From JALEFZ01 sp039820545 (GTDB lineage: Bacteria; Bacteroidota; Bacteroidia; J057), in contig JBCBPW010000029.1 of the NCBI GenBank assembly GCA_039820545.1, positions 8,480 to 72,479 on the forward strand: a stretch of 64,000 nucleotides of DNA, read 5' to 3'. A program made the translations under genes and the position numbers. Shown piece by piece: positions 33,583 to 43,361 of this stretch (position 1 is the stretch's first letter; each line of letters opens with the position of its first letter). The notes under the pieces are model-generated. The model saw nothing but the letters and a program-made list of their open reading frames with translations. It searched no databases and was not told the DNA's origin.

Positions 33583-34908
33583 TTAGAATATCAAGTCTAA
33601 TAAGAGCACCATCACAAAACCTACAGTCCCCATAATTCCGGTTGTGCCAGTCCAAGCCTTGAAGGTCTGCGTGGTCGTCATGTCCAGGTATTTATTGACG
33701 AGCCAAAATCCACTGTCATTCACATGTGAGAGCATGGTCGCGCCTGAGGCAATCGCCAATGTCAGCAAGGCCAACTCTGCTTCGGTCTCTGTCCCCAAAA
33801 GTAGCGGTGCGACCAGACTCGCAGCTGTAATCATCGCTACGGTAGTAGATCCCTGTAAAACACGAACTACGGTAGCCGCAAAAAAGGCAAATACAAGGGT
33901 AGAGATTCCCCAGGATTGCATCATTTCGGCCATCATTGTTCCCGCACCTGTATCGATCAAAATCTGCTTGAATGCGCCCCCTGCCCCTGTCAGCAATATG
34001 ATGATGCCTGCAGGAGCAAGCGACTTGGTGCTGATGGTAAGCAATTGGTCCAAAGAGACCCCACGCATCACGCCCAAGAGTAGCCATGCCAAGAGATTGG
34101 CCAGAATCAACGCCACAAAGGGGTGACCGATCAATTGAAAGATGCTGTATACAGTGCCCCAACCTTCTGGAATAAGGGCAGCACCCACAATCAATAGGAT
34201 AGGGACCACAATTAAAAAGAAGATCAAGCTGGCAGAAGGTGCCTGTATCTCTGATGCACTTTCCTCCTCTGAGGTTTCAGGTGCAGACAAAAATATCTGT
34301 GCAGAAAGATATCGACTATAGATCAGTCCTCCAATGACGGCTGTGGGTATCGAAACGATGATTCCTAATCCAATCACCCATCCCAAATTGGCTTTGAGGA
34401 TTTCGGCGACTGCTATGGGACCCGGTGTAGGGGGAATGAATCCATGTGCAATGGCCAGACCAGCAAATAAAGGAATGGCAAAAAATAAAAGTGATTTTCC
34501 TGTCTTGCGTTGAAGCGCGTAAACGATGGGAACCAAAATCACAACGGCCACATCAAAAAATATCGGGATAGAAACGAGAATACCTGTACCGAGCAGTGCG
34601 AGTGGAGTTCCTCTATCCCCTGCAAGTCTCAAAAGTTGCGTCGCTAATTGTTTGGCACCACCCGAGTATTCCAGGATCGCACCAAAAATTGCGCCCAAAC
34701 CTACGACAGTCGCGACAAAACCCAAGGTGCTCCCCATACCATTTTTGATGCTGTCAATGATGCTCTGCGGAGGTAAGCCGCTCAGTAGCCCGACACATAC
34801 ACAGGAAATCAATAGCGCCAGGAATGCTTGAAATCGTAATACAAGAATGAGCACGAGCAGCAAGGCAATGCCACCTAGCACAGCCAAAAGCAAAGGGTAA
34901 TCTATCAT
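33583..34908 (-). CDS. GntP-family gluconate:H+ symporter
   Basis: Inner-membrane permease of the gluconate transporter family, about 441 residues with 12-14 hydrophobic helices throughout. Family landmarks are GLPPQSIIDSIKNGMGSTLG near the N-terminus, FGAILEYSGGAKQLA, IPIFFDVAVVIL, HGFIPPTPGPIAVAEIL (the conserved P-P-x-P-G loop) and GSTTVAMITAAS with HVNDSGFWLV near the C-terminus. The ATG at 34908 begins close to the first helix. An in-frame upstream ATG at 34986 adds a basic 26-residue leader without support. The cargo could be gluconate or a related sugar acid. No catabolic kinase or dehydrogenase is adjacent. Confidence 0.92.
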   Translation of the reverse strand: MIDYPLLLAVLGGIALLLVLILVLRFQAFLALLISCVCVGLLSGLPPQSIIDSIKNGMGSTLGFVATVVGLGAIFGAILEYSGGAKQLATQLLRLAGDRGTPLALLGTGILVSIPIFFDVAVVILVPIVYALQRKTGKSLLFFAIPLFAGLAIAHGFIPPTPGPIAVAEILKANLGWVIGLGIIVSIPTAVIGGLIYSRYLSAQIFLSAPETSEEESASEIQAPSASLIFFLIVVPILLIVGAALIPEGWGTVYSIFQLIGHPFVALILANLLAWLLLGVMRGVSLDQLLTISTKSLAPAGIIILLTGAGGAFKQILIDTGAGTMMAEMMQSWGISTLVFAFFAATVVRVLQGSTTVAMITAASLVAPLLLGTETEAELALLTLAIASGATMLSHVNDSGFWLVNKYLDMTTTQTFKAWTGTTGIMGTVGFVMVLLLDLIF

Positions 34909-35303
34909 CTTAGGCGAATAGTAGGAGTGGTTTCTCCTCAAGATAAGAAGATTTCTATGGGAAGTCAGAATAGAAGGGCTTACCATTCATTCCCTTTTCT
35001 GCACCTTCAACATATATGCAGCTATATATGTAATAAGAGAGAGAGGAAATGTTTGGAAAAAGTTTAGCTGTAACACAGTTAGGCGTGTGTTAAGAAATTG
35101 GGTAAGTAAAGATAAAACAACCAATATTCTAACCAGATGTTAAAGAAAAAAGTGCATTTCCAGCAAGCTAAAGCACAAAACGCAAACATTTTGTAAAAGA
35201 ACTCTTAACTATTTTTCAATTTATTTAACTTTGCCCTAATATAAACTCATGAGCTGTCACCTATCCAGCTCATTTTTGCGAAATTTACTCTAACCCAAGA
35301 TCA
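34909..35303. other. Divergent promoter region upstream of the Oar-like receptor
   Basis: A/T-rich spacer without a gene between the divergent GntP permease and TonB receptor genes. It holds a consensus TAACTTTG (35226-35233) about 70 bases before the receptor ATG and a TTTTG about 33 bases further upstream, too far for a standard -33 element. Nothing else is recognised. Confidence 0.5.
35226..35233 (+). promoter_or_regulatory. Bacteroidota -7 element (TAACTTTG) of the Oar-like receptor
   Basis: An exact TAnnTTTG match 71 bases upstream of the receptor start. The receptor's codon use suggests strong expression, which fits a good -7 element, although no -33 partner is evident. Confidence 0.5.
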
Positions 35304-38300
35304 ATGAGGCAATTTTTACATTTTCTTGGTGCCGCAATTTTTTTGCTGGGCACCCTGTCCCTCTATAGTCAGGGTGTGACCACAGCAACTCTGCGTGGCC
35401 AAATCACTGATGTAGAAGGACTTCCTTTGAGTGGAGCGACCATTCGTGCGATCCACACACCTTCTGGTACAAAGTACGGAGTGAACACGAGAGATGATGG
35501 AAATTACACCTTGGCAAACCTTCGCGTCGGAGGTCCCTACAAGATTGAAGTTTCTTTTATCGGGTATCAAAAACAACAATTAACTGGTATTTATCTCAAT
35601 CTGGGGCAGAAGCTCCAGCAGAACTTTACCCTCGCATCCGAGGATGTCTCTATGGACGATGTAGACATCGTCGCGACACCTGATCCGATCATGAACGGAG
35701 ACCGTACAGGAGCGGAGACCAACATCGACAATACACAGTTGCGTCGTCTCCCCACGATTTCTCGTTCGGCGAGTGACTACACACGTCTGAATCCTGCCTC
35801 TTCTGGCAACTCTTTCGCTGGTCGAAACGACCAGTTCAACAACTTCTCGCTGGATGGCTCGATCTTCAACAACCCCTTCGGTCTAGATGCGGCGACCCCA
35901 GGTGGTCAGACAGATGCTCAGCCGATCTCGCTAGATGCTATCGACCAAATCCAAGTAGCCATTGCGCCTTATGATGTCACCCAGGCAGGATTTACAGGTG
36001 CTTCTGTCAACGCTGTCACCAAGTCAGGTACGAATGAATTCAAAGGGACAGTCTTCGGTTTCTTCCGTAACCAAGACCTGACAGGAACGAAAGTAGCTTC
36101 CACAGACATTGTTGTCCCTGACCTCTCTCAGTTGCAGACAGGTTTTAGCCTTGGCGGTCCCCTGATCAAGAACCGTTTGTTCTTCTTTGCCAACCTCGAA
36201 ATCGAGCGTCGTAGCGACTTGGGATCCAACTTCATCGCCAATAATCCTGACCGAAATGGAGAAAACGTTTCTCGTGTAGAAGAAGCAGATCTCATTGCTG
36301 TGCAGACAGCCTTGGCTGGTCTAGGGTATAATACAGGTGCCTATGAGGGCTATATCCACCGTACAGACAACGAAAAGGGGATCTTCAAGCTGGACTTTGC
36401 GATCAATGAGAAGAACACCCTGACGGCGACTTATAACTTCTTGCGTGCAGCCAAGCAGAAGCCCGCGCACCCATCTGCCCTCGGACGTAGAGGTCCAGAT
36501 GCGACGACGCTACAGTTCTTCAACTCTGGCTACGAGATCAACAACAACATTCAGTCAGGTATCCTCGAATGGCGTTCATTGATCAACAATCGCTTCTCCA
36601 ACAAATTGCAAGTAGGCTACTCCTCTTTCCGCGACTTCCGTAATGCATTGTCTGATCCTTTCCCTGTTGTGAATATCCTGAGAGACGGTATCCGCTACAT
36701 CGTAGCAGGTCATGAGCCTTTCTCTATCAACAACGTACTGGATCAAGATGTATTCCAGATCACCAATAACTTCAATGCCTATCTAGGTGATCACACGATT
36801 ACTGTCGGAGCTTCTTTGGAGCGCTTTGACTTCAACAACTCCTTCAATCTGGGTGTATATGACTCTCCTGGAAATCCTGGTGGTACTTTTGGTCCTGGCT
36901 TTGCTTCTGTGCAGGCCTTCTTGGATACCGTCAACTCTGGTGCATTTGATGATGATGCAGCTTTTGCTCAAGAGACATTTGACAACAACAATGCGAATGA
37001 TTCATGGGCACTCGCAGAGACCAATGTGGGACAGGCAGCCTTCTACCTACAGGATGAGTGGTCTCCTAACAATAACTTGAAGTTGACTTTCGGATTGCGT
37101 TTTGATCTTCCATTGTACTTCGATACACCTGAAAAAATCCAGGAAAACATCGATCGCAATTGCTGTGTAATTGAAGACCTTCGCTATTTTGACGAAAATG
37201 GTGATTCCATTCGCTTCGCGCACACACAGCTACCTGATCAGGTGCCTTTGATCTCTCCTCGTTTTGGATTTAACTGGGACGTAAATGGACAAGGCAAGAC
37301 ACAGGTACGTGGAGGTACAGGTCTGTTTACGGGTCGTTTCCCATTCGTATGGGTAGGAAACCAGGTGGCGAATCCCAACTTCTTCTTCTACAATGTGACA
37401 CGTCCTGACTTCCGTTTTCCACAGGTATGGCGAACCAATCTAGGGATTGACCAGGCATTTGGTGAGGGATGGATTGCGACTATGGATGCGATCTATACGC
37501 AGGATATCAATGGGATGATGGTACGCAACTACGGTCTGACAGCTCCCTCTGGTACGCTACAGGGTGTGGACAATCGTGTGATCTATCAACCCACAGACCG
37601 CGCCAATGACTTTGCAAATAATGCGTATGTATTCACCAATACGGACATTGGCTACACCTTCAACTTAACGCTTCAATTGCAACGCACTTGGGGTAAGGAC
37701 TTCTACACGAGCATCGGTTACAACTTCCTGGATGCACAAGATGCAAGTTCTATCGAGGCGGAGATTTCTTCTGATGCGTATGACCGTAACCCTGCCATTG
37801 GTGATGTGAATCAGGCAGTACTGGCACCCTCTCTTTATGGCAATCGTCATCGTTTCGTCGGTTCTGGTTTCAAGAAGTTTACCTATGGCAACATGGCGAC
37901 GACAATCGGTCTGTTCTTCGAATATGCACAAGGGGGCCGCTTTAGCTACACGTACTCTGGTGATCTGAATCGTGATGGTTCTCCATTGAACGACTTGATC
38001 TACATTCCTACAGCTGATGACTTGAACAACATGCAGTTTGCAGGAGATGTAGAAGCGCAGGAGTCACAGCGCGAAGCACTCCAGAACTTCATCTTGCAGG
38101 ACGGCTATTTGAGCGAGCGTAGAGGAGGATATGTAGAAAAGTATGGCATCCTCAGCCCGTGGTTTAGCACATGGGATTTGCGTATCCTACAGGACTTCAA
38201 TTTCCAGGTAGGAGCACAGACACATACCATTCAGGCGAGCTTTGACTTCTTAAACTTGGGTAACTTGATCAGCTCCAACTGGGGTGTACGTCAGTTCCCT

Positions 38301-38447
38301 GTCAATACGCAGCCTATCGGTGTGACTGTAGATGAAAATAACGTACCAACTTATAGTTTTGACGAAGCGTTGACTTCTACATTTACCAATGACTTTGGTC
38401 TGAACTCACGCTGGCAGTTGCAGTTAGGTTTACGTTACATTTTCTAG
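35304..38447 (+). CDS. Oar-like TonB-dependent outer-membrane receptor
   Basis: 1047-residue outer-membrane protein. A signal peptide (~1-23) ends LYSQG. Residues ~27-110 are a carboxypeptidase-regulatory-like domain (LRGQITDVEGLPLSGATIRA, GNYTLANLRVGGPYKIEVSF). A plug domain (~125-245) contains DAIDQIQVAIAPYDVTQAGF and GASVNAVTKSGTNEFKG, the typical Oar wording, and the rest is a beta barrel ending with an aromatic strand (WQLQLGLRYIF). Such receptors are often abundant and in some species handle protein or peptide cargo. The codon pattern (AAC, TTC, GGT, CGT favoured) differs from its neighbours and points to high expression. The gene has its own -7 element and terminator. Confidence 0.93.
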   Translation: MRQFLHFLGAAIFLLGTLSLYSQGVTTATLRGQITDVEGLPLSGATIRAIHTPSGTKYGVNTRDDGNYTLANLRVGGPYKIEVSFIGYQKQQLTGIYLNLGQKLQQNFTLASEDVSMDDVDIVATPDPIMNGDRTGAETNIDNTQLRRLPTISRSASDYTRLNPASSGNSFAGRNDQFNNFSLDGSIFNNPFGLDAATPGGQTDAQPISLDAIDQIQVAIAPYDVTQAGFTGASVNAVTKSGTNEFKGTVFGFFRNQDLTGTKVASTDIVVPDLSQLQTGFSLGGPLIKNRLFFFANLEIERRSDLGSNFIANNPDRNGENVSRVEEADLIAVQTALAGLGYNTGAYEGYIHRTDNEKGIFKLDFAINEKNTLTATYNFLRAAKQKPAHPSALGRRGPDATTLQFFNSGYEINNNIQSGILEWRSLINNRFSNKLQVGYSSFRDFRNALSDPFPVVNILRDGIRYIVAGHEPFSINNVLDQDVFQITNNFNAYLGDHTITVGASLERFDFNNSFNLGVYDSPGNPGGTFGPGFASVQAFLDTVNSGAFDDDAAFAQETFDNNNANDSWALAETNVGQAAFYLQDEWSPNNNLKLTFGLRFDLPLYFDTPEKIQENIDRNCCVIEDLRYFDENGDSIRFAHTQLPDQVPLISPRFGFNWDVNGQGKTQVRGGTGLFTGRFPFVWVGNQVANPNFFFYNVTRPDFRFPQVWRTNLGIDQAFGEGWIATMDAIYTQDINGMMVRNYGLTAPSGTLQGVDNRVIYQPTDRANDFANNAYVFTNTDIGYTFNLTLQLQRTWGKDFYTSIGYNFLDAQDASSIEAEISSDAYDRNPAIGDVNQAVLAPSLYGNRHRFVGSGFKKFTYGNMATTIGLFFEYAQGGRFSYTYSGDLNRDGSPLNDLIYIPTADDLNNMQFAGDVEAQESQREALQNFILQDGYLSERRGGYVEKYGILSPWFSTWDLRILQDFNFQVGAQTHTIQASFDFLNLGNLISSNWGVRQFPVNTQPIGVTVDENNVPTYSFDEALTSTFTNDFGLNSRWQLQLGLRYIF

Positions 38448-38474
38448 TAAAAAAATAGAACAACCATTAAGTAT

Positions 38475-38507
38475 AAAGGAGAGGCTATTGAGCCTCTCCT
38501 TTTTTTA
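38475..38507 (+). terminator. Strong Rho-independent terminator of the Oar-like receptor
   Basis: GGAGAGGCT-attg-AGCCTCTCC forms a perfect 9-bp stem, extended by A/T pairs, followed by T7. It starts 28 bases after the stop. Confidence 0.92.
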
Positions 38508-38870
38508 TTTGAAAATATTTTAAATAAAATATTTAATCAAAATTTTCTGTATACCTCTTTTATTGAGAGATTTATCCAATAGTAGTACCTAGTGTTTCAT
38601 ATTTATGAAATATATATTAAATTAAAGGAAGCCATACTTTTCTTTCACATTTAGCATTAAAATAGAATCATTACCCTATCTCTTATAGCACAAGATATTT
38701 CATGATATAGCATATTCTCTACTGGTTTTCCGGTAGATCTGCTTGACTAAATAGGTAGGTTTTCCTGTCAGATTTGACCGTATCTTAGTTACAAGGTTTT
38801 AGTAGCTACATATTAGATCGTTCTTTTCACACTCATTAATCATTAGCCACAAATTTAAATTTTTACCCTC
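38508..38870. other. A/T-rich intergenic region, no gene seen
   Basis: Very A/T-rich (AAATATTTTAAATAAAATATTT-like self-complementary stretches) with no ORF or RNA gene recognised. It presumably contains the promoter of the gene at 38871, but no clear consensus element was found. Confidence 0.5.
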
Positions 38871-39263
38871 ATGCTAAGCGCCAATCTACATACCAATACG
38901 GAAGGACTATCTATTGTCGAACTGACTCTTACAGGTGTAGGATCACAGGTCAAAATCTTCTATGGAAGAGACGGTGAAGAGACATTTCATATTATGGTGG
39001 AATCCAATATGGAGCAGAGCCTTCCAGGCGGACAGATCGTTGATGTAGAACCAGGTCAGCCCATCATCATTGGTCTCAAGTGCCCCAATGTAAAAACCGT
39101 CACTACACAAGATGGACCCAATGGCACGACCCATACATTGCAAGCAGTAGCGGACGCCACAGAATCCATGATGGATGCATTACCTGAAGGTGGATGGAAT
39201 CGCATGAAGAATTGTCAGTCCATCCCCTCATGGATTCGTCCCAAAGCACCAAATGTTGCTTAA
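38871..39263 (+). CDS. Small soluble protein of unknown function
   Basis: 130 residues, no signal peptide and no membrane segment. The first ~90 residues look beta-rich (LSIVELTLTGVGSQVKIFYG, QIVDVEPGQPIIIGLKCPNV), the last ~40 more helical (HTLQAVADATESMMDAL) with GGWNRMKNCQSIPSWIRPK. Two Cys residues are present. No family is recognised. It sits alone between two terminators, upstream of the two-component system in the same direction. Confidence 0.65.
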   Translation: MLSANLHTNTEGLSIVELTLTGVGSQVKIFYGRDGEETFHIMVESNMEQSLPGGQIVDVEPGQPIIIGLKCPNVKTVTTQDGPNGTTHTLQAVADATESMMDALPEGGWNRMKNCQSIPSWIRPKAPNVA

Positions 39264-39336
39264 GACTATGACTGCAATTCCTTTTTCATGCACTTGATGA
39301 AATTAGTTTCAATTAGCATTGTTATATATGATAAAT

Positions 39337-39380
39337 TACGGAGGATATGGGAGTAAAATCCTATATCCTTCGTAGTTTTC
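39337..39380 (+). terminator. Long hairpin, likely terminator
   Basis: TACGGAGGATATGGG (39337-39351) pairs over 15 bases with CCTATATCCTTCGTA (39360-39374), with two G-T wobbles, an 8-base loop and GTTTTC after it. It lies 73 bases after the preceding stop and ends 45 bases before the histidine kinase gene. Confidence 0.6.
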
Positions 39381-39419
39381 TAGGCCTCAATATCCCTGGA
39401 CTCTCTTCTACAAAACCCG

Positions 39420-41477
39420 ATGAATAGATCTCTCCCTCTGACATTTGCCATTGCGTTGATCCTTGGGCTTTCAAGCTGCCAGGAATCACTCGATGAACCT
39501 ACCTATACCGCATCAATTGATCAGGATAGTATCGCCCATATCCTACAAGACGCGCTCTCTGTTCAATCCGAAAATCCTAAACTCGCGCTTAATCTGGTCA
39601 TAAAGGGACTGGATATGATTCCAGACGAAGAAGAGTCTTCCTCAAAAGGGGACCTACTCGTACTCAAAGGGGATCTATATAAAGCAAATGGGAAATATGA
39701 ATATGCCTTAGAATATTATGAACAAGCAGAAAAAGTAACCTTTGCACTAGGAGATTCTATCGGGTACAGTCGCAACCTAGGGGTCAAGGGGCATACACAC
39801 TTTTTATTGGGGGAATACCTAGAAGCCATCGAGAACTTGACCAAGGCGATTCTTGTTTTGAAACGTAACAAGGAGAAAATCAATCCTTCTTCTGTTAGCT
39901 CAGAAAAGATCTATAAATCTGACCTCTGTAATTTGTATATCGACTTCATTGAGCTATACACTTCCATTGGAGAATTTGAAAAAGGAGAAGCCTATGCAGA
40001 TAGTTGCTGGAACCTAAGTGATAATGCTTCCTTAATGAGTCTCAAAGCACGCTTATTTTCTACCGTAGGAAGACTCCGTATGGCAAATGGGATTTACAAC
40101 AATGACCAAGCACTTATCCAAAATGCACTTCAACACTATCGAGAGAGCAACGCACTTTACCTGAGCTTGGGAACTCCTGAGTATGCAGAGGAAAACTACG
40201 GCAACATCGCCAATGTCTTCCAGTACATGGCAGATCTCCTCTACGAAGATCCTAATCAAACCCGCCCCACTGCTTCTCGCAACATGCTCGACAGCTCCTT
40301 TTTCTACATCACAGAGTATCTACAACTCAGTAAGAGCCAAAATAGATTACAGGGCATCTCTATAGGACTGAGAATGCTGGCGGGTTATAATTCTCAGATT
40401 GGGGAACATGTGCTCGCCAAAAATCAAGTTTTGCAGTCATTAGTAGCAGCTGGAGAGATAAAATCGCTGGAAGATTCTGTCTACAGCTATTGGCAGCTCT
40501 CTGAAATTTACTATGCCTTGGGACAGCACGACTCTGTCCTTTGGTACTTCCAAGAATATGATAACATCAAGAGCAAGTATTTGAAGCAAAACAATGCGCA
40601 AAATATGGCTTATGAGGAAGCCAAGTACCAAACAGATATCATTGCACTGGAAAAAGAACAAATTAAGGCCCTTGCCAAACAGCGATTTCGCAATACCTTG
40701 ACTATTGCAGGTACAGGCGCGATTGTCTTACTGGTATTCATCGGCTACTTTTATATGCGCAATCAGCAGCAGCGTAAGTTGATGAGTCAGCAATCTACCA
40801 TGAACCGTCAGTTGGTCGTAGATCTAATCAAGGAGCAGGCCATCGAATCCTTAAACTCTAAGCTGGAAGGCCAGGAGAAAGAGCGGAAACGTATCGCCCG
40901 CGAACTACATGATAGATTGGGAGGGACACTGGCAGCTGCCAAGCTGAGTCTCGAAGGACTGGGTAGGAGATTGGGTAGCGACCACAAAGATCACTACAAT
41001 CACGCTCAGGATCTCCTGCAAATGGCTTATCAAGAGACACGACAGCTCTCGCATGATATGATGGCCTTGCCTCTCAAGCATTTGGGGCTGGAAGCTTCCT
41101 TCCAAGCACTTTGTGATACCATCAACAAAAGTGATAAAATTGAAGTAACTTATGATGCGACATTTCAGACGACTTCTTTCTTAAGTCCTGAAGCAGAGAT
41201 TCATCTATACCGCATTTTGCAAGAGCTACTTCAAAATGTCATCAAACACGCAAGAGCGACACAAGTATTTGTGCAGATTACGCAGACAATAGAAGAATTT
41301 ACGCTTTTGGTAGAGGATAACGGAAGAGGGTTTCCCAAAAATACGAACAAATCAGGCAGAGGAATGGGCCTCTCCAATATCCAAGACCGCATCAACCACC
41401 TCAAAGGAACACTCGAGATAGACAGCCAACCTGGAAAAGGTAGTACGATCATTATTCAACTCCCCCCGATTACATGA
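39420..41477 (+). CDS. Lipoprotein-type TPR sensor histidine kinase (NarL/DegS class)
   Basis: The N-terminus has a lipobox (LILGLSSC, Cys21), so the sensor end may be lipid-anchored. Residues ~35-420 are helical TPR-like repeats (YALEYYEQAEKVTFALGDS, HFLLGEYLEAIENLTKAIL) in the periplasm. One membrane helix (~427-448, TIAGTGAIVLLVFIGYFYM) is followed by a coiled coil and the HisKA_3 box RIARELHDRLGGTLAAAKL with phospho-acceptor His497. A HATPase_c domain ends the protein (ELLQNVIKHARA, VEDNGRGF, GRGMGLSNIQDR, PGKGSTIIIQLP). It overlaps the response regulator gene by four bases (ATGA), so the pair is co-translated. The signal sensed is unknown. Confidence 0.93.
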   Translation: MNRSLPLTFAIALILGLSSCQESLDEPTYTASIDQDSIAHILQDALSVQSENPKLALNLVIKGLDMIPDEEESSSKGDLLVLKGDLYKANGKYEYALEYYEQAEKVTFALGDSIGYSRNLGVKGHTHFLLGEYLEAIENLTKAILVLKRNKEKINPSSVSSEKIYKSDLCNLYIDFIELYTSIGEFEKGEAYADSCWNLSDNASLMSLKARLFSTVGRLRMANGIYNNDQALIQNALQHYRESNALYLSLGTPEYAEENYGNIANVFQYMADLLYEDPNQTRPTASRNMLDSSFFYITEYLQLSKSQNRLQGISIGLRMLAGYNSQIGEHVLAKNQVLQSLVAAGEIKSLEDSVYSYWQLSEIYYALGQHDSVLWYFQEYDNIKSKYLKQNNAQNMAYEEAKYQTDIIALEKEQIKALAKQRFRNTLTIAGTGAIVLLVFIGYFYMRNQQQRKLMSQQSTMNRQLVVDLIKEQAIESLNSKLEGQEKERKRIARELHDRLGGTLAAAKLSLEGLGRRLGSDHKDHYNHAQDLLQMAYQETRQLSHDMMALPLKHLGLEASFQALCDTINKSDKIEVTYDATFQTTSFLSPEAEIHLYRILQELLQNVIKHARATQVFVQITQTIEEFTLLVEDNGRGFPKNTNKSGRGMGLSNIQDRINHLKGTLEIDSQPGKGSTIIIQLPPIT

Positions 41478-42130
41478 TAAGAATTCTCATTGTAGATGAC
41501 CATACGGTTTTTGCAGAGTCCATCGCCCATCGACTGGCAGAGGAAGAGGATATTCATATCATGGGACTTGCCGCGGACGAAGTAATCGCAGAACAACTCC
41601 TAGAAAAGGAAGTATCCAATATTGATGTAGCATTGCTGGATATACGACTCTCTCAAGGAGAAGCCGAAGGCCTGGAACTCGCAGAACATATCCGAAAAAA
41701 CTTTCCCCAAATAAAGGTGATCATGCTCAGCATGCACCTTCATGGTGCTTACATCCATCGGATGTTCAACTCTGGCATTGGGGGCTACCTCCTCAAAAAT
41801 ACAGGCATCGACGAAGTCCTCTATGCCATCCGATGTGTCGCAGCAGGTAAGCGTTACTATTCACAAGAAATAATGTCCACTATGGATGAATTCATCCTCA
41901 GCGGCGCCCCTGTCAATCCACATAAAATCCACCTTACACCTACAGAGTCTTATATACTCGAACAACTTGCCGAAGGACTCAGCTCAAGAGAGATTTCTCA
42001 AAAAATGGGAAACAAAGAGTCTACGGTTGAAGTCCATCGTCGAAATATCTTGGCGAAATTTGGCGTCAATAAAGTGGCCAAACTCGTCAAAGAAGCCATC
42101 CGACTTGGCTTTCTTTCTATCGAAAAGTAA
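41474..42130 (+). CDS. NarL/FixJ-family response regulator
   Basis: 218 residues: a receiver domain (IRILIVDDHTVFAESI; phospho-acceptor Asp56 in VALLDIRLS; Lys in YLLKNTG) and a C-terminal LuxR-type helix-turn-helix (LTPTESYILEQLAEGLSSRE, TVEVHRRNILAKFGVNKVAK). It is the partner of the histidine kinase encoded just upstream, with which it shares an ATGA overlap. It is a DNA-binding regulator, and no clear target operon is marked by sequence, although the DUF2891 gene lies convergently downstream. Confidence 0.95.
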   Translation: MIRILIVDDHTVFAESIAHRLAEEEDIHIMGLAADEVIAEQLLEKEVSNIDVALLDIRLSQGEAEGLELAEHIRKNFPQIKVIMLSMHLHGAYIHRMFNSGIGGYLLKNTGIDEVLYAIRCVAAGKRYYSQEIMSTMDEFILSGAPVNPHKIHLTPTESYILEQLAEGLSSREISQKMGNKESTVEVHRRNILAKFGVNKVAKLVKEAIRLGFLSIEK

Positions 42131-42191
42131 GACCTCGACAAGCAGGCGATCAGTCCATCATCTTGCAGAAAAGTCTCCAATCATGTTACCC

Positions 42192-43301
42192 TCATGGATC
42201 CTGATTTTTCTGATCCAAGGCATAAATTGCAAAACTCGCCAGCCAGTGCCCCCCTGCATAATCGTGGCTCGTAAGTCCTGGTAGGCTGAATGCCATGTGC
42301 TCATCAGCTATCTGACGGAGAGCAGATTCTTTGTCGGGAAGCGAAGAGGCAATGCTATACAATACCCAGGCACGACTAAAGTTGAGTCCGTCTAAATGGA
42401 CCAATTTTCCATCGCTACGGTCACTTACAGTGGCAGGCTGCATGCGCTCGACAGAAGGAAGAAACTTTTCAAACCAAGAGGAGAATTCTCCAGAGCTTAA
42501 CACACGATGCATGATATCTGCTTCTTCCAGACAGGGAGATAGAAAGTCAAATCCACCAGGCTCCCATGAAAGTGGACAGTCCACATCCTGTAAATAATAG
42601 TCACGGGCACGCTGCTCAATGAGTGCTTTGAGGTCCGATCGGCCTACGGCCATAGCATAGTCCCAGGCAAAGGCCATCCCAAAAGCTGTATTGGGGTGCT
42701 CGCCAACACGAATCGGATAATTCAACTTGGGGAAAAAGTCTACATACTTTTGGACGATCAATTCTTCTAGTGGACGCAGATTGGCTCGCCATACCCTGGC
42801 ATCGGGATCATCCCAAGTGTGGAGTTCGTAAACCAGCTTTAGCAGCCATGCCCAGCCATACGTCCGCTCGTAATTTCTGTTGTGCCTATCCTGAAAATAG
42901 GCTACCTCTCGCTCGATATTCTCAGGTGTAAAATGCCGATGAAACTTCTCCCGAATGCCTTGCCCTAGTGAAAGATCGGGATAGGCCTTTAGCAATCTCA
43001 CGAGTGACCAATGCCCATGCACAGCAGAATGCCAATCGAAACAACCATAAAAGGCAGGATGTAATTCACGAGGCTCTGCCAAATAACTAGAATCCCCCAA
43101 GACCTGACCGAGCTTGTTGGGATACTCTTGTGTGATGCAGGTGTAGGCCATCTCCGACATTCGCTCTGCTGCCGCTTGATCCAAATCAAGGACAACTGTT
43201 GTCGCTATTTCATCAGGAGCTTCCTTCATATCAGGTGAAGGTTGGCAGCTTAACAAAAAAAACAAGATCAAAATCCATGTCCATTGTATCATTTTCTGCA
43301 T
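42192..43301 (-). CDS. DUF2891-family lipoprotein
   Basis: The N-terminal signal ends in a lipobox (FFLLSCQPS), so the product is a lipoprotein. The rest matches the DUF2891 family: HPAFYGCFDWHSAVHGHWSL, RTYGWAWLLKLVYEL, NYPIRVGEHPNTAFGMAFA, DCPLSWEPGGFDFLSPCLEE. The fold is an alpha/alpha barrel by analogy with sugar-processing enzymes, with conserved His, Glu and Trp lining the putative cavity. Function is not established, and a carbohydrate-related activity is inference. It lies convergent to the response regulator gene, and a spacer separates it from the subtilisin gene upstream. Confidence 0.9.
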   Translation of the reverse strand: MQKMIQWTWILILFFLLSCQPSPDMKEAPDEIATTVVLDLDQAAAERMSEMAYTCITQEYPNKLGQVLGDSSYLAEPRELHPAFYGCFDWHSAVHGHWSLVRLLKAYPDLSLGQGIREKFHRHFTPENIEREVAYFQDRHNRNYERTYGWAWLLKLVYELHTWDDPDARVWRANLRPLEELIVQKYVDFFPKLNYPIRVGEHPNTAFGMAFAWDYAMAVGRSDLKALIEQRARDYYLQDVDCPLSWEPGGFDFLSPCLEEADIMHRVLSSGEFSSWFEKFLPSVERMQPATVSDRSDGKLVHLDGLNFSRAWVLYSIASSLPDKESALRQIADEHMAFSLPGLTSHDYAGGHWLASFAIYALDQKNQDP

Positions 43302-43361
43302 GATGGTAGATGTGTTTGTGAATGTGAAATGTGAGATAGATAAAGTACCTAGCAGGAAATA

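Noticed and set aside
33716..34162. 148-codon frame within the GntP permease gene
   Set aside because: Contained in the permease gene in another frame on the same strand, with no independent features.
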